From an uncultured Lachnospiraceae bacterium (lineage in GTDB: Bacteria > Bacillota > Clostridia > Lachnospirales > Lachnospiraceae): 50,998 bases of DNA. The first letter of the stretch is position 1; each line of letters starts with the position of its first letter. Location of the stretch: NCBI GenBank assembly GCA_946549035.1, contig CAMNQH010000020.1:1-50998 (forward strand), given 5' to 3'. Of the stretch, positions 1 to 8,204 are shown piece by piece. Below the pieces are notes generated by a model. The model did no database searches and was not told the DNA's origin. It saw only the letters and a program-made list of their open reading frames with translations. Position numbers and translations under genes: made by a program.

Positions 1-21
1 CAGGGAGAAGGAAAAGAAGCT

Positions 22-372
22 ATGCAGATCGGCCAGTATTATCGTAGTGATTATGTAGGCTTACAGATGATCAAGACGTTCCTTTGCTCTACTGCGGCAT
101 TTCTTATTTTGCTCACGCTATCCATACTTTATCAGATGGAAGAACTGGCCGAGGCGTTATATCAGATTGATTTTGCAGATTATGGAGCCGGGCTGTTGAT
201 AAAGTATATTTTATTTGTAGTGTTTTACCAGGCGGTAGCGTGGATTGTATACCACCTGCGTTACCACAGTGCGGCCAAGAAGCAGAAGCTTTTCCATAGC
301 CGTCTGAAAAAGGTGGAGAAATTCTACGAGCGGGAAGAGAAATTGCTTCCTGTAGATCATTGGAAGGATTGA
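22..372 (+). CDS. small two-helix membrane protein of unknown function, upstream of the c-di-AMP operon
   Basis: The frame is open back to base 1, so the true start may lie outside the window. The ATG at 22 has a modest AAGGA about 9 bases upstream and gives 116 residues. Two hydrophobic segments are visible, roughly residues 17-37 and 58-80. They are followed by a basic, probably helical cytoplasmic tail rich in Lys, Arg and Glu. I recognise no family. The next membrane-protein gene starts only 7 bases after its stop, so the two are very likely co-transcribed and may work together. Function unknown. Confidence 0.7.
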   Translation: MQIGQYYRSDYVGLQMIKTFLCSTAAFLILLTLSILYQMEELAEALYQIDFADYGAGLLIKYILFVVFYQAVAWIVYHLRYHSAAKKQKLFHSRLKKVEKFYEREEKLLPVDHWKD

Positions 373-379
373 AACGGAT

Positions 380-1375
380 ATGACTAAGCTGTTGGAATTT
401 AGGGAGATGCTGCAAAGCTTTTATGGGAAATACGATCTTTATATTCGCCATGGCATACGTTTTATAGTAGCGTTTACAGTATTTATGGTGATTAATGGGA
501 GCGTTGGTTATATGAACACGCTAAAAAGCCCGGTGGTTGCTATTATTTTGGGAATGATTTGTACGTTTTTACCTGTGAACGCCATAGCGCTGTTTGGTTC
601 GCTGCTTATTTTGCTGCATTTATATGCTCTGTCTTTAGAGGCGTGTGTCGTTTGCCTGCTGTTGCTGCTTTTAATGTTTTTTATGTATTTTAAATTGGCT
701 CCAAAGAATGGCTATAGCGCTGTTTTAACACCGGTGCTGTGCTGTTTTCGTATACCGGAAATTGTGCCTACGGCCATTGGATTATACAGGGAACCCTATT
801 CTGTGCTGTCCATGGCTTGCGGAATGGTTCTTTACTATTTTCTAAAAGGCGTCAAGGAAAATGAAACGCTCTTAAACACAAAGGAGGAGCAGGATGCAAT
901 ATCCAAATTTACAGCAGTCCTTGAGCCGGTGCTTGAGAATCAGGAGCTTCAGATTATGGCAGGAGCGTTTATATTAACCGCATTGCTGATTTACGTAATC
1001 CGCAGACAGTCTGTGAAGCATGCATGGTCTATCGCTATTGGCGTTGGAAATGTATGTAACCTTGGGATACTTCTGGGAGGAAGCTTTTTGACGGGAAACA
1101 CAAAAGGTATTTTGTGGATTGTATTAGGAACAGCGGCAGCTGTGCTGATTGGTTTTTTTATGGAATTTTTCTTGTTCCATCTGGATTATACCAGAACGGA
1201 ACAGGTTCAGTTTGAAGATGATGAATATTATTATTATGTCAAAGCTGTGCCAAAAGTATTTGTTCCCACGAAAAATAAAAGAGTAAAACAGATTAACAAA
1301 CGGAAAAATACAGGTATCAGTAAAAAGGATCTGGCGGATGAATTTGAAATTGATCAGGAATTGTTGGATGATTAG
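380..1375 (+). CDS. polytopic membrane protein of unknown function preceding cdaA
   Basis: This protein has 331 residues. An N-terminal amphipathic stretch is followed by about six to eight hydrophobic segments between residues 25 and 160, a charged loop near 160-190, and more membrane segments at about 190-270. A soluble acidic/basic tail closes it; the tail contains a cluster of Asp, Glu and Tyr (around 275-287) and then a Lys-rich stretch. No catalytic motif is recognisable. It sits 20 bases upstream of the diadenylate cyclase gene and directly after a small membrane protein, so it is probably part of the same operon. A role linked to c-di-AMP signalling or envelope assembly is inferred from position only. 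Confidence 0.75.
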   Translation: MTKLLEFREMLQSFYGKYDLYIRHGIRFIVAFTVFMVINGSVGYMNTLKSPVVAIILGMICTFLPVNAIALFGSLLILLHLYALSLEACVVCLLLLLLMFFMYFKLAPKNGYSAVLTPVLCCFRIPEIVPTAIGLYREPYSVLSMACGMVLYYFLKGVKENETLLNTKEEQDAISKFTAVLEPVLENQELQIMAGAFILTALLIYVIRRQSVKHAWSIAIGVGNVCNLGILLGGSFLTGNTKGILWIVLGTAAAVLIGFFMEFFLFHLDYTRTEQVQFEDDEYYYYVKAVPKVFVPTKNKRVKQINKRKNTGISKKDLADEFEIDQELLDD

Positions 1376-1395
1376 AAAAGAAAGGGCGTGATAAG

Positions 1396-2301
1396 GTGAT
1401 CCAAAATCTTTTGGGGCTGTTGAATACGTTTATTGAAAAATACTTGTATTGGTTTGATATTCCCAAATTTAACCGGATTGATTTTGTGGAAATCATTATC
1501 ATCGCCTTACTTGTCTACAACATTCTGGTATGGGTGAAGAATACCAGGGCCTGGGTATTGCTTCGAGGGATTATTATAATAATATTGTTTTGCCTGATTG
1601 CCGCCGTGTTCCAGATGAATACGATTCTATGGATTGTTGCTCGTACCATTAATATGGCGGTGATAGCCGTGGTGATCGTTTTTCAGCCGGAGCTGCGGCG
1701 GGCGTTGGAATCTCTGGGAAGGAAAAATTTTCTGACCTCTATTTTTAATTTTGATACCCAGAAGGATCAGGTGCGTTTCAGTGATAAGACTGTAGCGGAG
1801 ATTACAAAGGCCTCCTTTGAGATGGCAAAGGTAAAAACAGGAGCCTTGATTGTAGTAGAGCAGAATATGATGCTGACGGAATATGAGAGAACAGGAATTA
1901 TGCTGGATTCTCTTGTTTCCAGCCAGCTTTTGATTAATATATTTGAGCATAATACGCCGTTGCATGATGGCGCTATTATCGTGCGGGGAGACCGGATTGT
2001 TTCGGCTACCTGTTATCTTCCGCTGTCTGATAATATGGGATTGAGCAAGGATCTTGGGACCAGGCATCGGGCGGCAGTGGGCATCAGTGAAGTGACAGAC
2101 GCCCTGGTTGTGGTGGTATCGGAAGAAACAGGAAATGTTTCGGTGGCCATCAGCGGAAAGCTGTTCCGGAATCTGGATGCGGAGAATCTGAAACGTAAAC
2201 TGGGATTTATACAGAAACATTCGATAGATACCGACAAATTCCGTTTATGGAGAAGGAGGCAGAAGCATGTTCAAAAAACTGATGAAACGTCTGGCAAATA
2301 A
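1396..2301 (+). CDS. cdaA: diadenylate cyclase CdaA (c-di-AMP synthase)
   Basis: Converts two ATP into cyclic di-AMP, the second messenger that in Firmicutes controls potassium and osmolyte uptake and cell-wall homeostasis. The protein has 301 residues, slightly longer than the usual ~275. Three N-terminal membrane helices (about 30-96) precede the DAC domain. The diagnostic motifs are present: Asp-Gly-Ala at 191-193 within LHDGA, and Arg-His-Arg at 223-225. The start is GTG at 1396. The 3' end overlaps cdaR by 35 bases, which implies translational coupling. The order cdaA-cdaR-glmM is the classic conserved operon of this pathway. The C-terminal ~30 residues are basic and polar beyond the domain. 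Confidence 0.97.
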   Translation: MIQNLLGLLNTFIEKYLYWFDIPKFNRIDFVEIIIIALLVYNILVWVKNTRAWVLLRGIIIIILFCLIAAVFQMNTILWIVARTINMAVIAVVIVFQPELRRALESLGRKNFLTSIFNFDTQKDQVRFSDKTVAEITKASFEMAKVKTGALIVVEQNMMLTEYERTGIMLDSLVSSQLLINIFEHNTPLHDGAIIVRGDRIVSATCYLPLSDNMGLSKDLGTRHRAAVGISEVTDALVVVVSEETGNVSVAISGKLFRNLDAENLKRKLGFIQKHSIDTDKFRLWRRRQKHVQKTDETSGK

Positions 2302-3676
2302 TGTGGGCCTGAAAGTTCTGTCTATCCTGATTGCGGTAATTCTGTGGCTGGTTGTGGTAAATTATGACAATCCTGAAATAACAAAGACGTTTAATATTCC
2401 TGTAACAGTAACAAATGACAGGATTTTGGAGGAAAGAGGAAAAGTATATGAGGTGGTGGGTCAGAGTAATACGGCAACCATTTATGTGAAAGGAAAACGC
2501 AGATACTTGGATAATCTCACCGGATCTGATTTTATAGCTACGGCGGACTTAAGCCAGATTGTGGATCTCAATGAGGATGGAAATGAAAAATGGGTGCCAA
2601 TTAACGTTTCCGCAAGGCGCTATGAAAAAGAGCTTGCAATAACCCAGAAAAGCGTAAATATGCGTATTACACTGGAAGATTTGTCTACTGAGCAATTTTA
2701 TATTTCCTGTGATACTCCTGGTACGCCTGCGGAGGGATACGCCATCGGGGAAGTAGAGGTAAGTCCTAACTTAATTAAGATTTCCGGGCCTCAGTCAGTT
2801 GTTTCCAGGATCAGCAGGGTAGCGGCTGTCGTCAATGTAGACGGTCTGACGGAGGATATTACAGATAGTGTGGTTCCTGTATTGTATGATGAAGATGGGA
2901 AAGCATTAGAATCCAGCCAGCTGCGGATGAACCAGGATAAGGTATATGTAGATATTCAAATTTTGGGGACTAAGACCGTACCTGTGCGTTGCGAGACCAG
3001 TGGGGTTCCGGCAGATGGTTATGAGTTTGTTGGGCTGGAATTTGCTCCGGAGACGATTCGCATTAAAGGGGCTCCTTCTTTACTGAATAATGTTCAGGAA
3101 ATTGTCATTCCCGGTTCTGCAATCAATCTGGAGGGGGCTACCCAGGATGTGGAGAACAGTATTGATATTGCGCCCTATTTGGGGGAGGAAGGCATATCAT
3201 TGGTAAATCCGGAAGAAAATAAGATTGCCGTGAGAGCCAGCATTGAGCGTCTCGAGGTAAAAAATCTGGAGATCCCCTTGGAGCAGCTGGAGATTTTAAA
3301 TGAACCGGATAAAGAAGCCTATGAAGTTTCTTATGGCGATACAAAGGTAACGGTGCCGGTTCGGGGCAAAGGAGAAGACATTGCAGACTTATCAGCGGAA
3401 CAAGTCAAGGGAAGCATAGACCTGGCAGGTTTGGGAGTAGGAAACCATATGGTGGAAGTGAACTTGACGGTGGGAGAAAAGTTCCAGGTGGTAGGAACCG
3501 TTACGATTCGGGTTCATATTATGGAGGTAGCAGACGAAATAGAAACAGGGGGCAATGATGAGAATGATATCCGTGATGAAGCGGATGACATTCTTGATGA
3601 TACTGGAACTGGGAATAGTCCCGGTTCCAGGCCCCAGGAGCCTTCCGGTAATGAAGAACCTGAAAATGGGGAGTAG
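2267..3676 (+). CDS. cdaR: YbbR-domain protein CdaR, regulator of CdaA
   Basis: In characterised Firmicutes CdaR is a membrane-anchored extracytoplasmic protein that binds CdaA and modulates its cyclase activity. This one has 469 residues. A single N-terminal membrane anchor (about residues 14-32, rich in Ile, Leu and Val) is followed by repeated YbbR modules filling about residues 45-420. The last ~50 residues are a strongly acidic, Gly/Pro/Asn-rich low-complexity tail, probably disordered outside the membrane. The ATG at 2267 has an AAGGAGG site just upstream inside cdaA. It is followed after 56 bases by glmM, completing the conserved triad. Confidence 0.93.
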   Translation: MFKKLMKRLANNVGLKVLSILIAVILWLVVVNYDNPEITKTFNIPVTVTNDRILEERGKVYEVVGQSNTATIYVKGKRRYLDNLTGSDFIATADLSQIVDLNEDGNEKWVPINVSARRYEKELAITQKSVNMRITLEDLSTEQFYISCDTPGTPAEGYAIGEVEVSPNLIKISGPQSVVSRISRVAAVVNVDGLTEDITDSVVPVLYDEDGKALESSQLRMNQDKVYVDIQILGTKTVPVRCETSGVPADGYEFVGLEFAPETIRIKGAPSLLNNVQEIVIPGSAINLEGATQDVENSIDIAPYLGEEGISLVNPEENKIAVRASIERLEVKNLEIPLEQLEILNEPDKEAYEVSYGDTKVTVPVRGKGEDIADLSAEQVKGSIDLAGLGVGNHMVEVNLTVGEKFQVVGTVTIRVHIMEVADEIETGGNDENDIRDEADDILDDTGTGNSPGSRPQEPSGNEEPENGE

Positions 3677-3732
3677 TGGTGGGGAAGGAAATCCAGGTAC
3701 AGGCAAAGCAATAGAGAGTTGAGGAAAAGAAA

Positions 3733-5082
3733 ATGGGAAGAATGTTTGGAACAGACGGTGTACGCGGTGTAGCCGGTACGGAACTGACAATTGATCTGGC
3801 AATGAAGCTGGGGCAGGCAGGCGCATATGTATTGACAAAAGAAACATCACATCAGCCTACGTTGATTGTAGGATGCGATACCAGAATTTCCGGAGGGATG
3901 CTTGCAAATGCCTTAATGGCAGGTATTTGTTCCGTTGGAGCCAATGCGGTTTATATGGGTGTGATGCCTACGCCTGCAATTGCATATTTGACGAAGAAAC
4001 ATAAAGTGGACGTAGGAGTTGTAATATCAGCGTCTCATAATCCTATGGAGTTTAACGGAATCAAGTTTTTCAACAGTGAAGGATATAAGCTTTCCGATGA
4101 ATTGGAAGACGAGATTGAAGCCCTGATTAAGAGCGGCATGAAGGATATAAAGATGCCCATCGGATCCGGAGTGGGACGGATTAATTACAGGATGGATGCC
4201 CGGGAAGAGTATGTGTTTTTTATGAAAAAGACGATTCCTGTGGATTTAAGCGAATTAAAGATTGTAGTGGACTGTGCAGAGGGAGCCTCTTACTATACGG
4301 CGGTAGAAACGCTGCGGGGCCTGGGAGCCAATTTGGTGGCAATCCATGTGAATCCCGACGGAACAAACATCAATTCCAACTGCGGATCCACTCATATGGA
4401 TGAGCTGCGGGCCAGAGTCGTATATGAAAAAGCAGATGTAGGGCTGGCATTTGACGGAGATGCGGATCGTATGCTGGCGGTAGACGAACTGGGCAATGTG
4501 GTTGACGGAGACCAGATTATGGCCATTATCGGCAGCCATATGAAGGAAAAAGGAACCTTGAAAAAAGATACGATTGTGGCTACGGTAATGAGCAATCTGG
4601 GCTTTACTCTGATGGGACAGAGAGAAGGAATCCATATTGAACGTACCAAAGTAGGAGACCGCTATGTACTGGAGAATATGTTAGAGAATGGGTACAACAT
4701 TGGAGGAGAACAGTCCGGCCACATAATTTTCCTGGATGAAAATACCACAGGAGACGGGCTTTTAAGCGGCTTGCATCTGCTGGAAGTGATGGTGGAGAAG
4801 AAAGAAAAATTGTCAAAACTGGCGGAGATTATGGAAGTGCTTCCACAGGCTCTTGTAAATGCAAAAGTGCCTACCCATAAGAAAGATAAATATATGGACT
4901 ATCCCGAGATTGCCCAGGGGATTGCAAAATTGGAAGAGAAGTTTGCAGGGGAAGGCAGAGTACTGATACGCCCCTCCGGAACGGAACCCTTGGTTCGCGT
5001 TATGATCGAAGGGAAGAATCAGGAAGAGATTGAGAAAGAGGCCAAAGCCCTGGCGGAATTAATTACGAGAAATATGCTGTAG
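3733..5082 (+). CDS. glmM: phosphoglucosamine mutase GlmM
   Basis: Interconverts glucosamine-6-phosphate and glucosamine-1-phosphate, the step that commits sugar to UDP-GlcNAc for peptidoglycan and surface glycans. The protein has 449 residues, the normal family length. Visible motifs are the N-terminal GTDGVRG, the phosphoserine loop SASHNP with the catalytic Ser at 101, the metal loop DGDAD with Asp 241, 243 and 245, and the C-terminal phosphate-binding RPSGTEP. A GAGG-type site precedes the ATG. In other Firmicutes GlmM also binds CdaA and inhibits c-di-AMP synthesis, so this operon ties precursor supply to that signal. Confidence 0.97.
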   Translation: MGRMFGTDGVRGVAGTELTIDLAMKLGQAGAYVLTKETSHQPTLIVGCDTRISGGMLANALMAGICSVGANAVYMGVMPTPAIAYLTKKHKVDVGVVISASHNPMEFNGIKFFNSEGYKLSDELEDEIEALIKSGMKDIKMPIGSGVGRINYRMDAREEYVFFMKKTIPVDLSELKIVVDCAEGASYYTAVETLRGLGANLVAIHVNPDGTNINSNCGSTHMDELRARVVYEKADVGLAFDGDADRMLAVDELGNVVDGDQIMAIIGSHMKEKGTLKKDTIVATVMSNLGFTLMGQREGIHIERTKVGDRYVLENMLENGYNIGGEQSGHIIFLDENTTGDGLLSGLHLLEVMVEKKEKLSKLAEIMEVLPQALVNAKVPTHKKDKYMDYPEIAQGIAKLEEKFAGEGRVLIRPSGTEPLVRVMIEGKNQEEIEKEAKALAELITRNML

Positions 5083-5139
5083 TGATAGTAAAGGCTCACA
5101 AAAAGTGCAGATACGAATAGCAAACGGGAGGCAGATGAA

Positions 5140-5403
5140 ATGGTAAGTCAGAAGGTCGTGATAAAGAATCCAACCGGGCTGCATTTAAGGCCGGCAGGAA
5201 TCCTGTGTAAGGAAGCAATGCAGTTTAAGTCTCTGATTACATTTCAATTCAGGGACAGCACGGCGAACGCCAAGAGTGTACTGAGTGTATTAGGGGCATG
5301 CATAAAGTCAGGAGATGAAGTGGAATTCTTCTGTGACGGTGAAGACGAGCAGGAGGCTCTCGCGGCTGTAATTACGGCAATTGAGAGCGGCCTGGGGGAA
5401 TAA
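5140..5403 (+). CDS. HPr-family phosphocarrier protein
   Basis: HPr carries phosphate from enzyme I to the PTS sugar permeases and, when phosphorylated on serine, regulates carbon catabolite control in Firmicutes. The protein has 87 residues, the full family length. The active-site histidine is His15 in the GLHLRPA motif, with Arg17 after it. A serine is retained at position 46 in the region that HPr kinase modifies. Both regulatory residues are therefore present, unlike Crh, which lacks His15. No enzyme I or HPr kinase gene is in the window. A GGGAG site lies about 8 bases before the ATG. It starts 57 bases after glmM and ends 28 bases before a glycosyltransferase. Confidence 0.9.
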   Translation: MVSQKVVIKNPTGLHLRPAGILCKEAMQFKSLITFQFRDSTANAKSVLSVLGACIKSGDEVEFFCDGEDEQEALAAVITAIESGLGE

Positions 5404-5431
5404 GCAGGAAGCGTACTTGCAAGGTGAGAAG

Positions 5432-6130
5432 ATGAAAGAATTACTGATTGTCATACCCGCATATAACGAAGCATTGAATATTGTGCGTGTGGTAGAGAAC
5501 CTGATTGAGAATTATCCCCAATATGATTATGTGGTAGTCAACGATGGATCCACGGATGAGACAGCGGCCGTTTGTCGGGAAAAAGGATATCAATTATTAG
5601 ATTTGCCCATTAATCTTGGCCTGGCGGGAGCCTTTCAGGCAGGGCTGAAATACGCTTACCAGAAAGGATACCGCTATGTGATTCAATACGATGGAGACGG
5701 ACAGCATAGGGCAGAGTTTATCGCTGATTTACTGGAAGCGGCAAAGGGAGGCTGGGATGTAGTAATCGGTTCCCGTTTTGCGGAAAAAAAGAAACCTTTT
5801 TCCCCTAGAATGTTGGGGAGCAGGTTGATTTCCGCTATGGTTCGCATAGCCTCCGGAACCAAAATTCAAGATGTAACGTCCGGGATGCGTTTATTTGGCC
5901 CCAGAATCATTCGAATATTGGCGTTGAATATGAATTATGGACCGGAGCCGGATACGATTTCTTACTTGGTGAAATGTGGCGCCAGGGTCACAGAGGTACA
6001 GGTAGAAATGGACGAGCGTACTGCTGGAGAGAGCTATCTGAACCTTGCTCGTTCTATGGTTTATATGGTACAAATGGCAATTTCCATTTTGTTTGTACAA
6101 GCATTCCGGAAAAAAGAACTGGAATTATAA
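5432..6130 (+). CDS. GT2 glycosyltransferase, DPM1/polyprenyl-phosphate type
   Basis: This family transfers a sugar from an NDP-sugar to undecaprenyl or dolichyl phosphate on the cytoplasmic face. The protein has 232 residues. The nucleotide-binding start is typical (IPAYNEA), followed by NDGSTDET and the metal motif D87-G-D89 followed by GQH. The fold fills the protein and no C-terminal membrane helices are evident. I place the start at ATG 5432, which has AAGGTGAG upstream; an earlier in-frame codon at 5381 would overlap the HPr gene. It is followed 15 bases later by a DUF2304 membrane protein, a pairing seen in lipid-linked sugar donor pathways. Confidence 0.88.
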   Translation: MKELLIVIPAYNEALNIVRVVENLIENYPQYDYVVVNDGSTDETAAVCREKGYQLLDLPINLGLAGAFQAGLKYAYQKGYRYVIQYDGDGQHRAEFIADLLEAAKGGWDVVIGSRFAEKKKPFSPRMLGSRLISAMVRIASGTKIQDVTSGMRLFGPRIIRILALNMNYGPEPDTISYLVKCGARVTEVQVEMDERTAGESYLNLARSMVYMVQMAISILFVQAFRKKELEL

Positions 6131-6145
6131 AAAGAGGATAAGCAT

Positions 6146-6514
6146 ATGAGCTTGGTACTACGGGTAGTATTGATTGCGGCGTCGCTGCTGACAACATTAT
6201 ATATCATGAAAAAAATCAGAAATTCCAAGGCACAGATTGAAGACGCCATATTCTGGATTCTTTTGGCGCTTATGCTGATTGCCATCAGCGTTTTTCCTGG
6301 AATACCTACCGTGATTTCCAGAATGCTGGGCATCATGGCTCCAGTTAATTTTCTGTTTTTATTCATGATATTTGTGCTTTTGGTAAAAATATTCAGTATG
6401 AGCCTGAAGGTTTCCGCTTTGGAAACAAGGCTTAGAAATCTGACCCAGGAAATCGCAATTCGCAATAAAAAAGAGGATGAGTATGAAGAAACAAAAGAAG
6501 CAAACGAAAAGTGA
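6146..6514 (+). CDS. DUF2304 family small membrane protein
   Basis: The protein has 122 residues with three predicted membrane segments, about residues 2-20, 34-52 and 66-88, and then a charged helical tail ending in many Glu and Lys. Pattern and size match DUF2304 proteins, which are regularly encoded beside DPM-like glycosyltransferases. Their exact role is not established; a partner, anchor or lipid-linked-sugar flippase for the adjacent GT2 is an inference. An AGAGG site precedes the ATG. The 3' end overlaps the following GT2 gene by 32 bases. Confidence 0.82.
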   Translation: MSLVLRVVLIAASLLTTLYIMKKIRNSKAQIEDAIFWILLALMLIAISVFPGIPTVISRMLGIMAPVNFLFLFMIFVLLVKIFSMSLKVSALETRLRNLTQEIAIRNKKEDEYEETKEANEK

Positions 6515-7283
6515 TCATACCTTTGTGGTATTGGCATATAAAGAATCCCCCTATTTGGAAGAGTGTATCCGTTCCTTACAACGGCAGACAGTTCCTTCCC
6601 AGATTGTGATTGCAACATCAACAGACAATCCTTATATACGCAGTATTGCTGACAAACATGGACTGCGGGTGATTGTGAATCATAATCCCACAGGAATCGC
6701 AGGGGATTTTGACTTTGGACTGAAGGTTGGGAAAACCCGGTTTGTTACGGTTGCCCATCAGGACGACCGATATGAGCCAGGATATCTGGAAGCAGTATTA
6801 AAGCATGTGGATGACCGCACCATTATTGCGTTTACGGATTATTATGAAGAGCATCCCAAGGGACGGCAGGAAACAAATCAGAATTTGAAAATCAAGCGCC
6901 TGATGTTGGCGCCCTTAAGGTTTCGAGTGCTGCAGGGGAGAAAGTGGATACGCAGAAGAATCTTGTCTTTGGGGAATCCTATATGCTGTCCTGCCGTTAC
7001 CTTTCATAAGCCAAAGATTCATGGAAATATATTTCAAAGCGCATTCCGAAGCAATATGGACTGGAAGGCGTGGGAGTTGCTTTCGCGTAAGAAAGGCAGT
7101 TTTGTGTATATTGGGGAGCCGCTGATGATGCATCGCATTCATGAAGAATCTACCACCACAGAAATCATTAACGCCGGAAAAAGGACGGATGAAGATTTCA
7201 GAATGATGTGCCTGTTTTGGCCCAGATGCATTGCACGGCCGTTGTCCAAAGCTTATGCCGGGTCAGAAAAAAATAATCATTGA
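6483..7283 (+). CDS. GT2 family glycosyltransferase
   Basis: A cytoplasmic sugar transferase of the GT-A fold with about 266 residues. The N-terminal beta-alpha unit reads VVLAYKESPYLEECI, and the likely metal-binding pair is Asp94-Asp95 (HQDD). A later MMHRIHEESTT stretch resembles the C-terminal part of rhamnosyl/galactosyl GT2 enzymes. I prefer ATG 6483 because the AAGAGG at 6471-6476 is then 6 bases away; an ATG two codons earlier directly abuts that site. The gene overlaps the DUF2304 gene upstream. Donor and acceptor cannot be read from sequence. The rhamnose and galactofuranose genes that follow suggest likely substrates. Confidence 0.88.
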   Translation: MKKQKKQTKSDHTFVVLAYKESPYLEECIRSLQRQTVPSQIVIATSTDNPYIRSIADKHGLRVIVNHNPTGIAGDFDFGLKVGKTRFVTVAHQDDRYEPGYLEAVLKHVDDRTIIAFTDYYEEHPKGRQETNQNLKIKRLMLAPLRFRVLQGRKWIRRRILSLGNPICCPAVTFHKPKIHGNIFQSAFRSNMDWKAWELLSRKKGSFVYIGEPLMMHRIHEESTTTEIINAGKRTDEDFRMMCLFWPRCIARPLSKAYAGSEKNNH

Positions 7284-7302
7284 CAGAGATTGGAGCAAGA
7301 GG

Positions 7303-8178
7303 ATGAAGAAGATTTTAATCACCGGCTGTAACGGCCAGTTGGGCAGAGCGATTCGGAAGGAATATGCAAAAGAGCAGGTAGAATTTATTAATACAGATGT
7401 GACTGATTCTGATACATCTGTAGCTTTGGATATTACTAATTTAGACGAAGTACTGAAACTGGCAGAAAACCATAAACCGGATGTAATTATGAATTGTGCT
7501 GCCCATACCGGGGTAGACGCCTGCCAAGAACAATGGGACAGCGCTTATCGCATCAATGCCCTGGGAGCCAGGAATATGGCCATTGCTTCGACCAAAGTGG
7601 GAGCAAAGCTGGTTCATGTATCCACCGATTATGTGTTTTCCGGGGACTCCAAAAAACCTTATACGGAGTTTGACGCCACAGGCCCCACCGGCGCTTATGG
7701 GAAGACGAAGCTGGAAGGGGAGCGCTTTGTACAGCAGTTTGGAGAACGGTATTTTATGATCCGTACCGCCTGGCTGTATGGAACAGGCAAAAATTTCGTT
7801 GAAACCATGCTTCGCTTGGCCGAGAGCCGCAAGGAAGTAACCGTGGTAGATGATCAGTGGGGGAGCCCCACCAGCGCTGCGGAATTGGCGCGGTTGATTC
7901 ACCATCTGGAGCCTACGGAAAATTATGGCTTGTTCCACGGTACTTGTGAAGGAAGCTGTTGTTGGGCCGAGTTTGCGGAAGAAATTTTCCGCCTTGCGGG
8001 TAAAAATACCTTTGTAAAACATGTTACAACGGAAGAATATGGAAAAATTTGCCCTGCGACAGCGCCCCGGCCGGCGTATTCTGTGTTGGATAATTATATG
8101 CTGAGACTTACAAGCGGATATAAGATGGCGGACTGGAAAGACGCTCTTACAGAATATATGGAGTCTGGAAGAAACTAA
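7303..8178 (+). CDS. rfbD: dTDP-4-dehydrorhamnose reductase
   Basis: Last enzyme of dTDP-L-rhamnose synthesis: it reduces dTDP-4-keto-L-rhamnose with NAD(P)H. The protein has 291 residues, the normal length. It has the Rossmann loop GCNGQLG at 8-14, the catalytic Tyr132-x3-Lys136 pair (YGKTK) and the family's C-terminal RPAYSVLDN signature. The start at ATG 7303 follows AAGAGG; an upstream in-frame ATG at 7231 would overlap the previous gene by 53 bases and adds residues foreign to the family. The other three rhamnose genes lie 6 kb away as rfbB-rfbA-rfbC, so the pathway is complete but split. Confidence 0.95.
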   Translation: MKKILITGCNGQLGRAIRKEYAKEQVEFINTDVTDSDTSVALDITNLDEVLKLAENHKPDVIMNCAAHTGVDACQEQWDSAYRINALGARNMAIASTKVGAKLVHVSTDYVFSGDSKKPYTEFDATGPTGAYGKTKLEGERFVQQFGERYFMIRTAWLYGTGKNFVETMLRLAESRKEVTVVDDQWGSPTSAAELARLIHHLEPTENYGLFHGTCEGSCCWAEFAEEIFRLAGKNTFVKHVTTEEYGKICPATAPRPAYSVLDNYMLRLTSGYKMADWKDALTEYMESGRN

Positions 8179-8204
8179 GGCAAAGAAGAAGCGGGAGAAG
8201 GAGT

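Noticed and set aside
1627..2220. 197-residue open frame on the minus strand inside cdaA
   Set aside because: It is antisense to a gene with clear catalytic motifs and has no ribosome site or recognisable protein features.
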